Below are positions 37,063-49,800 of a stretch of DNA of 64,000 nucleotides, in pieces; the stretch's first letter is position 1, and every line of letters starts with the position of its first letter. Source of the stretch: Gymnorhina tibicen (lineage: Eukaryota; Chordata; Aves; Passeriformes; Artamidae). The notes beneath the pieces were generated by a model. The model saw only the letters and a program-made list of their open reading frames with translations. It ran no database searches and was not told the DNA's origin. The stretch spans positions 1,161,445-1,225,444 of the forward strand of contig VXAZ01008120.1 in assembly GCA_013399875.1 (NCBI GenBank), written 5' to 3'. The translations under genes were made by a program, and so were the position numbers.

Positions 37063-38010
37063 TTGTCCCCTGGCTTCAGTATTTGGGTTAGTCCTTTTTA
37101 ATATCTTTATCAATGACCTGCATGAGGGGATCTAGTGCCCGCTCAGTCAGTTTGTAGACAACACCAGGTTGGGTGGGACTGTTGATGGAGTGTAGGAAGC
37201 TTTGCAGAGGAAACCAGGCAGGCTGGATCAATGGGCCAAGGCCAACTGTATGAGGTTCAACAAGGCCAAGTGCTGGGTTTTCCCTCTAGGTCACAGCAAC
37301 TCCGTGTGATTCTACGGGCTTGGGAAAGCTGCCCAGCAGAAAATGATTTGGAGGTGCTGCTCAACAGCAACTCAACATGAGCCAGTGTATGCCCAGGTGG
37401 CCAAAAAGGCCAATGGCATCCTGACCTGTATCAGAAACAGTGTGGCCAGTGGGACCAGGGCAGCATTTATCCATCTGTACTTGGCACTGGTGAGGCCACA
37501 CCTCGAGTGCTGTGTTCAGTTTTGGATCCCTCACTACAAGAAGAACATTGAGGTGCTGGAGTCTGTCCAGAGAAGGGCAATGGAGCTGGTGAAGCATCTG
37601 GAGCACAAGTCCTGTGAAGAGAGGCTGAGGGAGCTGGGGTTGCTTAGCCTGGGGAAAAGGAGACTCAGAGTGGGATCTTATTGCTCCTGCCTGAAAGGAG
37701 GCTGTGGCCAGGTGGGGGTTGGTCTCTTCTCCCAGGTAACAAGTGACAAGATAAGAGGAAATGGCCTCAAGTTGTGCCAGGGGAGTTTAGACTTTTATTA
37801 GGGAAAATTTCTTTACTGAAAATTTGTTCGAATATTAGAAGGGGCTTCCCAGGGAAGTGGTTAAGTCACCACCCCTGGAGGTATTTAAAAGACATGTACA
37901 TGTGCCACTTAGGGACATGGTTTAGTGCTGGATTCAGAAGTGCTGGGTTAACAGTTGGACTCAATGGTCTAAGAAATCTTTTCCAACATCAACAATTCTA
38001 CAATTCTATA
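37063..38010 (+). mobile_element. CR1 retrotransposon copy with end of reverse transcriptase and 3' UTR
   Basis: It starts within the reverse transcriptase gene (CAGTATTTGGGTTAGTCCTT, then ATCTTTATCAATGACCTGCA for the FINDL block). It continues through the C-terminal part (AAAAAGGCCAATGGCATCCT, GAGGCCACACCTCGAGTGCT) and ends with TTCCAACATCAACAATTCTA at the CR1 tail. It is 5'-truncated and about 950 bases long. Confidence 0.95.
37343..37801 (+). pseudogene. CR1 ORF2 C-terminal remnant
   Basis: This 152-codon open stretch contains [18 protein letters not shown] and [13 protein letters not shown], the conserved C-terminal region after the CR1 reverse transcriptase palm and thumb. The ATG is incidental. 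The catalytic part is absent, and upstream the frame is broken (TAG in the block after the FINDL motif). It is a dead remnant, not a gene. Confidence 0.85.
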
Positions 38011-38102
38011 TGCCACCGGTATTTGTTCTGACTGGCTGATGTATGTAACTCCTCAAAAATTAATATTTGTGGTTTGGTTTCAGATTATTGAACACCAGGC
38101 CT

Positions 38103-38120
38103 TTATTATTATTATTAATT
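38103..38120. repeat. Short (ATT)n repeat
   Basis: TTATTATTATTATTAATT, a minor trinucleotide repeat 90 bases beyond the CR1 tail. Confidence 0.75.
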
Positions 38121-38901
38121 CTTTATTCCGTGAGTTCTCACCTTTTTTAAAGATTGGTCAGCTCTGTTCCTGCAGTTTTAAATAGCAAATAACTGTCTGA
38201 GGTGAAAATACATGACACATTTAATAAAAAAAATTATTTTTTTATCAGTTTTTGGTAGTTCCTTGAAAGTTCACAACAGCCTTTCATTACATTTTATTTC
38301 AAATCCAACTTCTTGTGTGTTTTTGTTTACATGTTTAGTTTCTATTTTTCTTCCCACCCATCCTATTTTTCAAGCGCAGATAATGGGGAGTGTCTCCAAT
38401 GCAGACAGAAGACCAGAATTCATGTTCAGAACTAAAACATTCTACGATCTTCTCCCTGTGAAAGAAATTGGCCCTCCAGAAACAAAACAATTTATTTTAA
38501 TTTTATCACTAGGTGAAACTCCAGTTGGCTTTAATCTGTACAACTCCATCTAACTCTTGGGGCTATCCTTAGGAAGTCAGGCTCAGTGTACAGTAACTCC
38601 AAGGTCACTCTTGGTGGCCAGTGGAAGGAGATGGACTTTTCACCATACCTCAAAACTGAATTATCAGCTGAAGGTATTTATCTCTATCCTGAGACAACAG
38701 ACATAGGCTCAAGTGACTACCATGCTCTCAGCTGCCAGAAGTTAGACAAGAATCCAGCCAGATCTGACTGTTTTGTCCTAGTAGAGTAAGAGGTAAACAG
38801 GCATTTCTCCAACATACACTTTTCATTTTGTTCTTACAGCAGCAACACTAATATTTGCCTTCTAACTGCCTCATCTTCCATCTTTAAAAGTTGCATGTCC
38901 A

Positions 38902-38945
38902 TGTGCCAGTTTTAACTGGGGAGGTTGAAATAAATTTTTTTTTGG
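38902..38945 (+). mobile_element. Doubtful LTR-start-like sequence
   Basis: TGTGCCAGTTTTAACTGGGG followed by AGGTTGAAATAAATTTT resembles, weakly, the start of bird ERVL-type LTRs (TGT-C/G-CTGGTTT..CTGGGATAGAGTTAATTTT). No matching LTR end is seen. Low confidence. Confidence 0.2.
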
Positions 38946-41244
38946 TGGGTTTATACTATTCCCCACAACTTTACTAGAAGTGGCTTTCTGTTTCAGGGAG
39001 CTTTGTGAACAGAGAGACAGCAGCTACAGGACAGTCTTCTAATACAAAAATGGGCTTAGTAGAACTTCCTTGTGTAGCTCTCTGAATATAACTGCCTGAC
39101 CTTGAGAAAAGAAGCAGGAGGTGTGCGTGTTTGACTTAAGTATTAACAGATAGTCTGGACGGTGAATCCTTCAATAGTCCACTAAAAAGCAAGAGATTCA
39201 ACATAAAAGGAAAGTTCTGACCTTTACATTTAAGCCTCTTGCAGTTACTAGGGAAAAGAACTGTAGCTTCTCTATAATGTTAGTCAACAGTACTGTCCAC
39301 TTCTGGTGCAGAGTAATCCTCTATCCCATACTGGGAGATAAAACAAGTAGAAAAAAGGCCAAATCCTTCTTAAATGACTCTACTCTTCCCAAGAGGATGA
39401 GTAAATGTCAGCCAGCTGCCCTGAAGTAAAATCTTTACCCATTAAAATAGTACATTATCACTTAGGTCAGTATGGGATGAGGCACAGAATTTGCTCCAGT
39501 AGCAAGGTTCTAATCTTTCAGCCAGATTCATTTGAGTAGCTCTGGAGGTCTCAAATTACCTATTCTGCTGATCTGCAGGAAGCAATATGCCTGTGAAGGG
39601 ATTTAGTTATGGGAACATTACTGGCAAGAAGCACGTTAAGCTTTCTGTAGTGACTATTTTGCTGTGAAAGCTTGACAATCTAATACTTCATAAAAACTTT
39701 GCGAATTTTTGACTAAATACACCACGTGACCATTTTGGGTATTTTTCACTTTTAGTCACACTGCACAGTTTTGAGGGTTGTGCATACAAGAGCAGAGACT
39801 GCAGGTAAATTCTGTGACTTCTGTGGTTGAAATCTAGACATACAAAGGATTAAATATATTTATTAATAGTTACTCACATGACAAAATAGGCCAGGAGAGC
39901 TGTAATGACAACATTCAACCAAGAGTGAAAGAGATTTAATTTTCATATTTTCCCTCCTGACAGCACATTTCACAAGACTGTGCTCCTCTCCCAATAGCAT
40001 TGTAGAAACACAGCCTTATACAGCACACTCAAATATTGACAAGTGCAAGGTCGATTTCCACCATAACCTTAAGCAAAAGCTTTTTAAGACCCAAGCAGAA
40101 TTTCTGAGGGAACCAGAATCAGTGCTTTCTGTCAGTTGAAAAGCCCTCAAAACCCAGATCTCCCTACTCTTACTTTGCAGTCACATCTGCCACTCTGCCT
40201 GATAACAAACGACAGATTGTCTCCTGCACGAGCATTGCCACCCAGACCTCAATTTGAGCATTAGCAGCCCTTAGGTTGAGCTCGATATGTTGCTCCTCAG
40301 CAAGTTGAAGATCTCTAGGAGCTCCTTAGGCACAGTCCTAAAAATTAAGTTTGTCAGGTGAACACAACCATCATTTGATATTTAAATTCCCTGTAGTGCT
40401 GTCAACACTTTCTTGAAGTGATGACTGAACAGGTGGATTTATTTCAGAGTGGCTGACAGCCACTCTTTCTACGAGACCTTTATTTTAGAACTTGGCATTA
40501 GATCCTGCTTTTTAAGTACTTAAGGAAAAAACAAAGAGGAAAATATATGTGTTCGCTTTTCCACTCTTCTTTGTTTCCTGCCATCCCATTGGAGCTGCAC
40601 CTGCAGCAATCAGGTGAAAAAAGAGGGCTATTCATCAAGGTGGAAATTGATAAGTTACTTTCCTCTGAAACTAAGCTAAGTGCAACTGTTTTTTCTAAGT
40701 GTAAAGGAAAAGAGCAAGTGCTGCAATGTTTACAGGGTAAAATTTCCCCAATGAATTTGGTGCATTGGCGTGTGATGTGACAGGCAGAAAAGCAAAACAA
40801 CCAACAAAAAACCCAGTTAAAACAAGCCTGTTGGGTTACAGCTTTTGCCAGTTGTCTCAGCAAATATTTCACTGCTTAAAGTTGCAGAACCAGAGACTGA
40901 AATCCCCCTTGTGTTTCTACAAACACACCACACCTGATGTGCGGCATGGCCGGTACTCTGATGCTGGCTTCTCTCTTTCACCCTCCCCTCCTGTCACCCC
41001 GGACAGAGCTGTGCTAGTCTTGCGACCCACGGTGTCCTACAGTGCTTGATGCCTGCAATTAAACAGATCTCTGTGCATAGTGTTTGGGATGGGTTCCCTC
41101 CATGTACTCTTCATTGTGCAGCATCAAAATGTAATAGAATTTGGAGGCTGAGGAAATGTATTATAAGTATTAGGAAGTAAAGTCCTGCTACCCTCCACAC
41201 ACATCCATATATAATTTTATAGTCTATAAGCCAAGTTAAGACTT

Positions 41245-41435
41245 AGAATTATAGAGTCATGAAATGGTTTGGGTTGGAAGGGACCTAAAAATTCATCTAT
41301 TCCAACCCCCCCCCCCAATAAGCAGGGATGTCTTCCACTAGACCACATTGCTCAAAGCCCCATTCAACCTGACCTTGAATATTTGGAGGGATGGGGCATC
41401 TACCACCTGTCTGGGAAACCTGTTCCAATTTGTAT
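41245..41435 (-). mobile_element. CR1 retrotransposon 3' fragment
   Basis: TCATGAAATGGTTTGGGTTG, GAAGGGACCTAAAAATTCATC, then a 12-base C run, and TTCCACTAGACCACATTGCT form the complement of the CR1 3' end. It is 5'-truncated after TGGGAAACCTGTTCCAATTT. The C homopolymer (about 41307-41318) is an expansion within the usually CCCC(C) position of the element. Confidence 0.93.
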
Positions 41436-44037
41436 TTCCTAGAGTTAGCCCATAAGCACCTTATAAGTGGCCCTTAACTCCAAGCAAAACAAAAACCCTA
41501 AAGTGAGGGTGTCTGTTGTAAATTAATCAATGAAAAAGGAATATGACAGCTATCTACATGGACCTGAAGAGGAAGTGTAAATAAACTTGCAGTGAGAGAT
41601 CCAACAGAGAAGGGAAGAGAATAAGATAAGGAAGAAATTTCATGAAAACTCTAAAATGAAGTTATGAATTCCAGAAATATTCTCAGAAAAAGGAAAGATG
41701 TCTGTTATACATATGAAGGAAAGAAAGGTTTCCACAGACTAATCAGAAATGGTCCTGCTATAAAAAAGTGTGAAGAAAACTACTTACTGGTAACATATTT
41801 TTCAGCCTGCATTGCCCAGCTGCTGAATTAGATTTTGAACACAAGGGATCCCACAAAGGACGTGTTGTTCTCATACTCACAAAATTTTGAAAATCAGTGT
41901 CTAATAAAGTCATATATCCCTAAATCTTTTATTACTTTGTTATTTGTCTTGAAAAAGGTGACATTTCTGGGCTTGATGGTTACTCTGCTATGCCCTGTGT
42001 ATCCCACAGGTATCTAGGGAAATAGCTGAAGGCAGAAAATATGCTCAAGGCACTTGGAATCTGCCATCTATTACTGGCATTTCCAGAAAAGTCAAGAATT
42101 TCAGGAATTAGCATTATTGGTTTGTAGTCTGTTCATGGTATTTAGTGTTGTGTAGACATCTTATCAGTTGCAATCATTTGAGTGAGATTAGGAGGCATGT
42201 GATGAGATGATTCACAACTGAAAGTGGGAATCATTCTGGTGGACCTGATAGGAGGCCAGAGGGATGCTTGGGCTGTGCGTCCTCCAGGAGACAGCAATCA
42301 CAGCTGGTGATGGTGCTTCCACATGGATGTTTTTAGAGGCCATAAGTCGAAGGATTCTCATCATCATTCATAGACTTTCAGACAAATTTCTTTTATACCA
42401 AAGAAGAGTTGTCCATCCATGCCAGTGGGTTTTAGAGCAGGCCTGGATTCAACTAATGCACTCCACACACACACGAAAATCAACACTAAAATGGACTACC
42501 CTGAAGGCAGTCTCAATAGCAAACAAAGAAACTGGAAAAGACTGTAAGTAAGCAGTCTCATTTCCCTAGAAGTCTTCAGAGACAGCAAGAACATATTGCT
42601 GCTGTTCATGAAGTACCTGCTCTTTGACTCCAGACTTAGGGACTGCCAATCTGCTACTTTCAGCAGCACTAAAATTCTCTTCAATAAGCAAAAGAGCTGA
42701 TGATTTCTAGCTTCATAGCTCAATTGTATTTCTTTAATGTCAGATCATAAATGCTGCAAATCTGACCTGCAGTGCTGTTACTCCTCCCTGAAGGCACACC
42801 AGCCTCACTTGTCTGCCCATTCATGATGTTGTTTCCTGTCCAGAGCCATAAACTTCAATATGGCATAAAATTCCAAACTCACTAGCCTTAAAGCTCTGAG
42901 AGGCAGCTTGCTCAGCATGCCATCTGGGAAAAAACTTCTTTACTGTTCATCAGGACAGCCCACAGGAACCGCCCACTTGCAGTTACTGACCTTGAATTTG
43001 ATCTGTATGAATATTGTCAATCCTTGTTAACATGTTTCTGATAGGAGGTGGAGAAAATGCTTTTTCAAACTCTTCAAGAGAGCTTTTTCATTCACTCTTG
43101 AGCGTGGGGACTGAGCCTCATATGACTGCAGCACCATGCAAACAGACTGGCCCAAAGCCTCCGGGAGGTGTTTTGACAAAATTTCTCATCAACAGAATGC
43201 TTCAGCTGACTCATCACAGCTGAAATCCCTGGTGGAAACACTGGGAAAATGCTGGCAGTCAGACTTCTGAGGTTCCAAGAGTTACCAGTTAAATCTAAGG
43301 AAAGAAAGGAGAAACCCAGACTGGCCTTCTGAAAGCAGATCCCACTCCACAGATCTCCTGACCTTCTGTACCATTTGGGTTTGGGTATTCAGAAAACACA
43401 TTTCAAAACACTAGGAGCTATTTCAGAATTATATTCTAATTGGGATTCTTTCATTTGCTCCTGCCTTTTCCCTTGACCTTAGGGAAATAATTTAATTCCC
43501 CTTGCATTGGTTTTCCCCAAAAAATAAAAGAGCAATGATTTTCTGTCGTACTAACCTCTAAGTGACAACATAATTTTTAGCTGATCTGTGTTTGCCAAAA
43601 GCATTGAAACCTGTCAAGAAAAATGCCAAGCCCTGCTAGTGTGCCGAGGGAGACAGAAGAAAAATGTCGAAGTCATAGTAGCTTTCTCTTAGTGGAAAGT
43701 TCCTGGCTTTACACAAACAAATATTTTCCTGTCAGCATTTACTACCAACTATATGAATCATTTGCATTGCATTTTCACAGTAAACTCTTTAAAAATAAAC
43801 TCAGCATCTCCTGTGAAAAGTATTTTCATGGGATTTCAAAATGCCCGAGAGCATAGTCTGGTACACCGGATTCAGATACACCCTACTGCACTGTGCAGAG
43901 ATAATGGAAGATAATTGAGAAATAGAGAGGTAATAAACATATTTTGTGCTGAATAGCAAGAAGAGTTTTTAAAAATTAATTTGACTGTTACAACTAAGAG
44001 GTGCTCTGGGGGGAGAAGCTGCTTCTTCCTACTTTGG

Positions 44038-44095
44038 CCAGTAGGAACATAAGAACAGCTACACTGGTTCACACCTGATGTCCACATAATCCATC
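44038..44095 (+). repeat. Possible ancient amniote repeat relic
   Basis: GTAGGAACATAAGAACAGCT followed by ACACTGGTTCACACC resembles a widespread reptile repeat motif (GGAACATAAGAATGGCCATA, then CTGGGTCAGACC). It is diverged, and the family name is uncertain. Confidence 0.3.
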
Positions 44096-44811
44096 CCCTT
44101 GGCAATACCATTCACAGTGCTTAAGACAGCAATATATATTTCTCTCAAGTGTTTCTCATTGAGTTGTATCTTGTTTACTGCATCTTATTCCCAGAAAAGA
44201 TGAAAACCTATGCTTTTCCAAAGTATTTACAGACAGGTCTCTTGCTGAACCCCCAAACCAGCAGCATTTACCAAAACCATGCACACACAAAATTGGAAGT
44301 CCTCTATTTCAGAAAAAGTGAGTATGATCACCTTCACTGTCAATGTAAGTTGGGTACAATGATTATGTTTTATTACCTTATGTGAAAATGCCTATTCTTA
44401 CTGAAGAAATGCTCAATAGTCCTTGGCAACATGATTTTTTAGTACTATGAATAGTGTTATGCTCCAGTGAATTGAATTAACAAGATCCCATTCCAGAAAG
44501 AGTGGGACTTAGGTGGGAGCCCTTTCTAAAGCTGTTAATATTTCCCCAGTTTTCCTCTTCCTCTGACCTCTTCCTCCTGTTTCATGATTCAGATATGGCA
44601 CTCCCACAGCACTACGTGACTCCCCAGGCTACTAATCCAAACAGAGTTGGATCTCTATGCCAGTAGCACCTGTGAGGATGCTTCAACAAATGGGGCTCAC
44701 ATTGTTCCACTTTGCTGCCAGCAGATGTGCAGTACAGCAGTGTGCTGTAGGCTGGCTGTTCCAGAGAAGTAACCAGAATATCTCCCTGTTTTCAAGTATC
44801 CTTGGGCATGC

Positions 44812-44835
44812 TTCTGTATTCTATTCTGTATTCTA
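44812..44835. repeat. 12-bp direct tandem duplication
   Basis: TTCTGTATTCTA occurs twice in a row with no mismatch. Confidence 0.8.
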
Positions 44836-44896
44836 TAGAGATGCAAAGGACCCATCTATCTGTTGTCTGCCCCTTTGTTTACTCAGTACTGGTGTG

Positions 44897-44925
44897 ATGT
44901 AGCTGTGTAACCATGGGCACTCACC
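44897..44925 (+). repeat. MIR-core-like relic
   Basis: GTAGCTGTGTAACCATGGGC then ACTCACCTTA is close to the MIR core (TAGCTGTGTGACCTTGGGCA, AGTCACTTA). The element body around it is not recognisable. Confidence 0.35.
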
Positions 44926-47900
44926 TTAACAGCTGACATATTACATTAATTTCTCAAAGAATTTCCTGAAGCCCACTGACCCCTCTAAAACTTCAGCCTT
45001 GGCTCCAGAGGATACTAAATAACATTTCACCCAGGCCACTTAACAACGATCCCTGTCATTGTTCTTCCCAAGAAATTTACATAGGAGCCAGGTTCAGGAT
45101 GTGGAGATGCTAAAAGTTTTGCAACATTGTGCAAAGGGAAGAGAACACAAAGAGTTTCTCTACCCTTATTTAATTCTTATTAATGTACAGTCTCTTAATA
45201 TGTTTAGAGTTTGGTGTATGCTTTGGGACACACTACAGGACACACTCCCTTGGAGGGGAACTGCTTTCGCTTCAGGTTTCCTCTCAAACAGTGATGCTCC
45301 CTCACCCAGGCTCTGAGAGAATTTTGCACTATTGATTGCATTTATTCAAATGAGCAACAAGCAGCCTGTCAACACCCACATGACAAGTTTTCTTCTCTTT
45401 TCTCTTTAAGTATGCTAGATTATTTTAAAAAAAAAGAAGTCAGGGAAAAATAAAAAATTAAGTATCAAGGCAAAGTGTTTCATATCTGGAGGGACAGAAA
45501 CAATGCATCTCAACCCCAAGAAAAACAGTAAAACAATAATGTTTAATTTATCACACAAACCATGAGATGTTAAATACTGCTGTCCAGTATGTAGTTTCTG
45601 CAACAAACTGCAAATATTTTAATCTCATTCACCCTTTCCACATTCCCATAATTTAAAGAAAAATTTAAATTCTTAGGACAATGGAGATTATCCAAAATAG
45701 ACATGGATAGCATTTGGTTGAGATTCAATAAGCTTTCAGGTTTTTTAACTTCAGGTGTAGAAGTTCCAGATGTCTGGAAATGGGCTGTATTTTATCCTAG
45801 AAAGACCAAAGAGGGTAAATTATTACGCTTCTCTTTCACAGCAGCTCTCCCAGTTACTTCATCTGGGTAGATGAAGTACCAGACTCCCAAGTTCTTTATG
45901 GTTTGGAGTTTCAGTGTGGAAAATATGACGCAGTGATGGATACCATCAAGCCACAAAATGTGTCATGCTCTAATGTGAGGTCATCACAACTGTCATGAGA
46001 TCTGGGCCTCTTCTCTTCTTTGCTGTTCATCTGCCCATTGTGCTCACCGCTGCTCTGGACCATTCTCTCTGCTCCCATCCCTCTTTTGCTTCGGGTAAGT
46101 AGACTGAAAGCTCTGAAGCATTGGCTCTGTCTCTGCATGCGAACCAGAGCACAGGCAACAGACCTTCAGTTGCAATTGAGAGCTCTCAGTACTGCTGATA
46201 TAGTACAGATTCAATTACACAGAGCAGACACTTACTCTAATCTCAGTTGCCCACCTGTGTAGATGGAAAATTGCTCAAAGGAAAACCCCTAGTGCCAGCC
46301 TGATAAAGTACAACAAATACTCCGACCAACAATTACTTTGGAGAGGGAGTTGCCCATGCTGATGCTTCCAGGTCTGTTTATTTCCTTCTTTTTTCCTTGT
46401 GAAAGAAAATCCCTCTGACATTACTTTCTTGCTTTTCTAACAAGCTTGTTCTGAAAGATCTCGGCACCAAATCCTTGTAAGCAAACTGAATGCACAGAAT
46501 AATCCAACTTCTATGCAAATGCAGGCAAATACAGTAGTAGCTAACTCTCGCTCTTCTTGTGTTATTGCAGAAAATTGCAAGGCATAGCCAAGACAACAAG
46601 CTATGCTACAGGAGACTGACTTGCAGCACTCTGAGGGTGGAGCATTTTTCGAGCTTATCCTGTTCTTGGCTTTAAACATCTGGTACCAACACAAAGAAAT
46701 TGCATATTTTTTCCCTGCTAATTGTGAAGTACCTGACTGATTGCTTATGACTGGCAAGTGTCTGATAACAGGAAATGGTGGCACAGCAGTTCGATGGGTT
46801 AAGAAGGATGAGACAGGAAAACCAATTATGGGATTCTTCATTTAAACATTTGTGCATATTGATTGAGGAATGTCAGCCTTAGATTTATTGGAAGTGCTTG
46901 GATACAGGAATTGCTAAGCGCCAACTGTTATTGTCATTACTATCAGTGTTTTCATTACCGTAGTTGTTCTGAGACCTAGTCACAAATCAGTTTCTCACTG
47001 TGAGAATGAAACACAGAGAAGCAGTTCATTGAAACTTCCCCTCAGCTGCCTGAAATCTCTTTTTCACCATGGTACTGCAACTGTGCCGTTATTCTCAAGG
47101 AGCCAAGAGCACAGCAGAGGTGTTCTTTGGAAAACTCTATGTCAGCTCTGTGGTCTCCATTTGAGCCTCCACAAGTAGGCACTAAGCAGGAAAAGCTCCA
47201 AGGCAGCCTGATGATGAGAACACAGGGCTGGATCATGCCATGGGTTGGCGTTTCTGGGATCCCAGGGATCATTTAGTCCCTGTGGGGACGAAATCAGCTC
47301 TCAGCAGTCTTGGAGCTGGAGATGGACAATGTGCTGTCCCTTATTACTTGCACTACTCGGGATGGCATCAGAAAGATGAACCAGGGACCAACAAAAGGCT
47401 TTTTACAAAGGACAGATACGGTCTCAAGGGAAAGGTTTGTTCAAAACAGATGATCTGTGGCTTGGATTTATTGGAAAATGTTTCAATATCAAGACAAAGA
47501 GCAAACAAAGTCGTGAAAAGAAGCTGATGAAAGTAACTACTCTGACTTTCAAGCACCCATAATTGAACTGGAAACACGAAAGTGATATTGATTGAAAATC
47601 CAAAGTAAAGCAGAGTGGTCCCCTTTCAGGCCCAGCAGACAGAAGGAAAAAAGTAAACAAGTAGTCTGAAAAGTGTCCATTATTTTAGCAATGTGAATTA
47701 GATGTTAAAATGTCAACTCATTTTTCATAGCCCAAAATATTATTTATAGCATAGATAAAACCTTCTAATTTCCAATAAACCATTCTGAAATTAATATTTT
47801 GTACTAAATCCTGCTCAAATTGCTCAAGCATATCATTGTATCGAAGTCATTAGGACTGTACAAATGAGTAATGGCAGCAGGAGCTGGCCTTTTATTGGCA

Positions 47901-48182
47901 TGACTTTGAAATGTCTGCCTTACTCAAGCATGTCTATAAAACACTCTTGCCACACTATCACGTATTCCATTTACTTCCCTTTTAAGAGAGAGGGGAAAAG
48001 GTTATTCTAGAAATACTTTAGAGTAATAAAATCTTTATTGCTACAATTTTTTTGTATCTCTTATGCCTGTGAAGCCAGTTGATTTAGTTATGTCCACAGT
48101 TCTGGGAGTGATAGAAAGTCAGTGCTTATACATTTTGTACACTTCTAAATATTACTTTAGCTGGAGTGTCTACAACTGTGGA

Positions 48183-48209
<27 letters not shown>
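48183..48209. repeat. (GT)n microsatellite
   Basis: Thirteen uninterrupted GT dinucleotides plus one G. Likely polymorphic. Confidence 0.97.
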
Positions 48210-48213
<4 letters not shown>

Positions 48214-48750
48214 TTTAAGGTCATATAATTCACAACTTGACATGAATGAAAAAACACATGCTGGGTATGTCACGGCCTCACAGTCGCTCCTTCCAGTGGG
48301 ACACAGCAAGTGCTTCTGGTTATGATGGCTTGCAAGGCAACAAATCTAAACAGGGATTGAATTGAAACCTGTTACTGTAAATGAAAGACATGAAAGATTG
48401 AGAAGGAAAATCTGCCAGGAGCAGGGAACAATATAAACACATGCACACATACAGGTTTGGGATCTTTTCAAATCTACATGAGTAACACAGACACTTTCTA
48501 AGCGTTATTAATATTTAAATATCTTACTGAACATTTGGAATGGCATCTTCTTGCATTAAATTCTAAACACGCACTATTGTCCAGTTTATCTATTTAATGT
48601 GCAATGAGCCAAATAAATATCTCTGCCATCCCAGCTTTTTATTCATTGGAGCAGTAATACGCGCTATTATGGAAGAAGCACTATATTCCTCCTACCGCTC
48701 CTATTTTCCACTGCTGCTGGCACACAGATGACTAAAGAAACAAACTTACT

Positions 48751-48840
48751 CCCCACAAAACCAAAACCAAACCAAACCAACAAAACCAAAAGAAACCAAA
48801 ACAAAACCAAAGAAACCAACAACAAAAACCCCCACCACCA
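48751..48840. repeat. A/C-only low-complexity tract, (CCAAA)n-like
   Basis: CCAAAACCAAACCAAACCAA and similar units with rare G. It is a degenerate penta/hexanucleotide repeat with strong strand asymmetry (almost no G or T). Confidence 0.9.
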
Positions 48841-49800
48841 CTATGCTCAGCTATCTGAGCCACTATTGTTATGAGAAGTGAGCAAATTCCTATTCTGTTT
48901 TGTTCATCAAGAAACCTGTCAGCTAAATAGTGATTGTGCTACCTTCTCTGGTAGTAGCACAAGAGAAACAGAGGAATCTTCGTGCAATTTTCTAAGTCTG
49001 AGGTTGCAGTGTTGACATTTAGAAAAACCATTGTGTAACTTATAAATGGAACAAATTTGCTCAGGAAGTCACCGACAGAAAAATATGGAACACTGCTCTG
49101 CCATTTTGACAATTGCTTTTCTTCTGTAACTTCACTTTGAAAGAGAAGCCAACATCATTTGGAATAAGATATCTTCCCTTCTCAACTGACAACAGTCTGT
49201 TGAATAGCAGAATGACAAATATCTCTGTGGTTATTTAATTATATAGGGCATAATATGCTATTTTATTTGACAATCTGCTTGCTCTGTGGATAAACTGTAA
49301 TGCTGAGTAATTTTTCCTTATGAAGGAACAAGATTATCTTCTCATTAAACAGCCTCATTGGCCCAAAAGGAACATCACACTACAAATAGAAGCTATTGCT
49401 ATGAAAAGAATGAAGCAGAGATGCCTGGAAGTCACAGAGAATACAAGAGAGAACTCAGTCCCTGAAGTGACTGAGAGGAAAGAAAGCTCTGGGGACTTGG
49501 AGCAGCAGTGCTGCCTGTATGGGCAGAGGAGGTTGGGCTGCCAGGGAGACACCTAGGTGAAGATCAGCTTTCCCCTTTTGGTTGGTTGGTTTGGTTTGAA
49601 CTTGAGGGGTGGGGTCTGAAGTGGTGATGTTCATGTCACTTCTTCCTGCTGGGGAATAAGCCAGGCCAGCAAGGACAGTGACTGTCCTGGCTTTCTCCCA
49701 AGATGAGGATCAAAGGGTTAACCACATCAAGGGTGTTTATGGCTATGGTTAATCCTCTCACACCCCTTCTAGGAAACCTGGATGCTTGATTACTGCTCTG
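48841..49800. other. Intronic stretch leading into a CR1 copy
   Basis: A 78-codon frame (49320-49556) is lysine- and glutamate-rich but matches nothing I can name. The interval from about 49680 to 49800 may be the CR1 sequence preceding its endonuclease frame, given the element that follows; I could not confirm this. Confidence 0.3.

Larger units (their letters stand above)
38011..41244. other. Intronic stretch without recognisable genes
   Basis: About 3.2 kb of ordinary intron. Beyond the (ATT)n repeat and the doubtful LTR-like block I see nothing that stands out. Frames at 38212-38553 and 40498-40872 match no family. Confidence 0.5.
41436..48182. other. Intronic stretch with weak old-repeat traces
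   Basis: No recognisable gene over about 6.7 kb. It contains a two-copy 12-bp repeat (44812-44835), an old repeat-like block at 44038-44095 and a MIR-like core at 44897-44925. The AT-rich region at about 47680-48060 has dense ATTA/TAATT motifs and no simple repeats, as many conserved non-coding elements do; this is an impression only. Confidence 0.45.

Noticed and set aside
46437..46841. 134-codon minus-strand frame in the same direction as LRFN2
   Set aside because: Cysteine/serine-rich random-looking translation with no domain and no splice-site support.
49320..49556. 78-codon frame just upstream of the long CR1, possibly CR1 ORF1
   Set aside because: No recognisable ORF1 motif (zinc knuckle or esterase) is visible. 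The distance to the endonuclease start would fit, but this alone is weak.
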